NCBI GenBank assembly: GCA_028282485.1
Contig: JANQHU010000294.1
Coordinates: 1 to 7,305 of the forward strand
Reading direction: 5' to 3'
Source of the DNA: Bacillota bacterium
Lineage (GTDB): Bacteria > Bacillota > UBA4882 > UBA8346
DNA: 7,305 bases
Of this stretch, positions 6,701 through 7,305 are shown one piece after another; the first letter of the stretch is position 1; each line of letters begins with the position of its first letter. The translations under genes and the position numbers were made by a program. The notes below the pieces were generated by a model that was not told the DNA's origin, searched no databases, and worked only from the letters and a program-made list of their open reading frames with translations.

Positions 6701-6722
6701 CAAACATAATTGAAACATAATT
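6701..6722 (-). repeat. two tandem 11-bp repeats upstream of the kinase gene
   Basis: On the plus strand CAAACATAATT (6701-6711) is followed directly by GAAACATAATT (6712-6722), identical at 10 of 11 positions and spaced by about one helical turn. They lie 36-57 nt upstream of the kinase start. On the minus strand each contains TATGTT, a 4/6 match to a -10 box. A TTGCAC at 6744-6739 is a weak -35 candidate. They may be a promoter or a regulator site, but no clear promoter can be assigned. Confidence 0.4.
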
Positions 6723-6806
6723 TTCACAGTTTAGTAAAGTGCAAAACTCTCTTACTTCATTTATCGGTTTTTTGGAATAATTTTTTAAGCAATTCCCTCT
6801 TGACAT

Positions 6807-6838
6807 AAAAAAACACCTTAAATAGAAAAGGTGCTTTT
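6807..6838 (-). terminator. Rho-independent terminator of the nucleotidyltransferase unit
   Basis: On the minus strand CACCTT (6833-6828) pairs with AAGGTG (6819-6814) around an 8-nt loop and is followed directly by seven T (6813-6807). Past one mismatch, A-T pairing can extend the stem. It lies 65-95 nt after the stop of the nucleotidyltransferase gene and separates it from the kinase gene downstream. A short TTTT on the plus side gives only weak bidirectional potential. Confidence 0.7.
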
Positions 6839-6902
6839 GAATAGACTACTTGATTGCTTGATCTTAATCTTAAAGAAAAAACCGCTATCAAGCCTCACAC
6901 GA

Positions 6903-7220
6903 TTAGAAATAACCATTCTTTTCATAAAAAACCAGCCCGTTGGCCGCAATACTTTCCTTTAATTCCGCTGCCTCTAAATGGGTGTAGTCGACCACATCAA
7001 AAAAATAGGGTAAGGGCAATTGTTCATTTAACATACTATTTAGAGCCAGCACGGTTTTTCCGGTTACTGCCCTGCCGCACAAAGCCAGATCAATATCTGA
7101 GCCAGGGCGAAAATTACCGATAGCCCGGGAACCGAAAAGCAAGACCCTTTCAATTTCGGGAAAATTACCAATCGCTTGTCGAATTAAACTGATGGTTTCC
7201 GGCTTTAACCCAAACTCCAT
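6903..7220 (-). CDS. MNT-type nucleotidyltransferase (HI0073/MntA-like)
   Basis: A 105-residue minimal nucleotidyltransferase of the DNA polymerase beta-like superfamily. The catalytic signature is present: GSR (30-32) and GSDIDL (40-45), giving metal-binding Asp42 and Asp44, with a likely third acidic residue at Asp75 in FFDVVD (73-78). The length and the C-terminal part (LPLPYFFDVVDYTHL, then GLVFYEK) fit the HI0073-like group. Proteins of this fold in HEPN/MNT modules can act as antitoxins that AMPylate or otherwise block a HEPN partner; the exact reaction of this subgroup is uncertain. The ATG overlaps the stop codon of the upstream gene (TAATG), implying translational coupling to the probable HEPN partner. 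GAGG lies 8 nt before the start. A terminator follows at 6807-6838. Confidence 0.85.
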   Translation of the reverse strand: MEFGLKPETISLIRQAIGNFPEIERVLLFGSRAIGNFRPGSDIDLALCGRAVTGKTVLALNSMLNEQLPLPYFFDVVDYTHLEAAELKESIAANGLVFYEKNGYF

Positions 7221-7305
7221 TATCCCGCCCTCTGCAAAAACTCAATTAACTTTTTAATTTCTGGATAATACCGATTTACTACCAGATCCACTCCATTTTC
7301 AAAAT
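7220..7305 (-). CDS. C-terminal end of a probable HI0074-like (HEPN) nucleotidyltransferase-binding protein, cut by the window edge
   Basis: On the minus strand an open frame enters from the right edge and gives 27 residues before a TAA at 7222-7220. It contains RYYPEIKKLIEFL close to the C-terminus. A helical tail with a YYP-E-KKL pattern is typical of the C-termini of HI0074-type nucleotidyltransferase substrate-binding proteins, which belong to the HEPN-like helical class. The gene sits directly upstream of the MNT gene and overlaps it by one base, the usual arrangement of the pair. Most of the gene, including any HEPN RNase motif, is outside the window. A HepT-type partner is the main alternative. 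Confidence 0.6.
   Translation of the reverse strand, partial: FENGVDLVVNRYYPEIKKLIEFLQRAG

Noticed and set aside
6856..6893. 7-bp inverted repeat (GCTTGAT / ATCAAGC) just downstream of the nucleotidyltransferase gene
   Set aside because: The loop is 24 nt, the stem is short and no T tract follows on either strand. The hairpin at 6807-6838 is a much better terminator.
6854..7123. 89-residue rightward open frame
   Set aside because: It is antisense to the nucleotidyltransferase gene, covers its catalytic motif on the other strand, and has a Pro/His/Arg-rich composition typical of a shadow frame.

Overview
The window is AT-rich, with strong AAGGAGG-type ribosome binding sites, two GTG starts and several intrinsic terminators. 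It encodes small secreted beta-barrel-type proteins, so it suggests a low-GC bacterium with an outer membrane. A diderm member of the Bacillota such as the Halanaerobiales would fit, but this placement is inference from style and gene content; no marker gene is present to prove it.

Layout, left to right. The first 41 bases hold the N-terminus of a leftward gene cut by the window edge. A divergent intergenic region follows. Next come two rightward paralogous genes (277-867 and 1098-1736) for small outer-membrane beta-barrel-like proteins. They are a tandem duplication of a complete transcription unit: upstream hairpin, -10-like box, ribosome binding site, gene and terminator are all duplicated. 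Convergent to them, and filling most of the window (6665 down to 1824), is one leftward gene for a 1613-residue signalling protein. Its order is Hanks-type Ser/Thr kinase, STAND-like AAA ATPase, long TPR-like helical region, GAF domain and GGDEF diguanylate cyclase. At the right end, also leftward, are a small MNT-type nucleotidyltransferase (7220-6903) and, overlapping it by one base, the C-terminal end of its probable HEPN/HI0074-like partner. A terminator at about 6807-6838 separates that pair from the kinase gene.

How the parts may work together. The giant protein has intact kinase, P-loop and cyclase signatures, so one polypeptide could couple protein phosphorylation and ATP-dependent switching to c-di-GMP synthesis, with a GAF sensor and an intact-looking product-inhibition site. 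The two surface proteins are probably expressed independently of it, each from its own promoter and terminator; nothing in the sequence links them functionally. The MNT/HEPN pair is a common two-gene cassette that resembles toxin-antitoxin modules.

No stretch longer than 300 bases lacks a gene. The three larger gaps (42-276, 868-1097, 6666-6902) hold the regulatory elements listed below. I found no RNA gene, CRISPR array, insertion sequence or attachment site.
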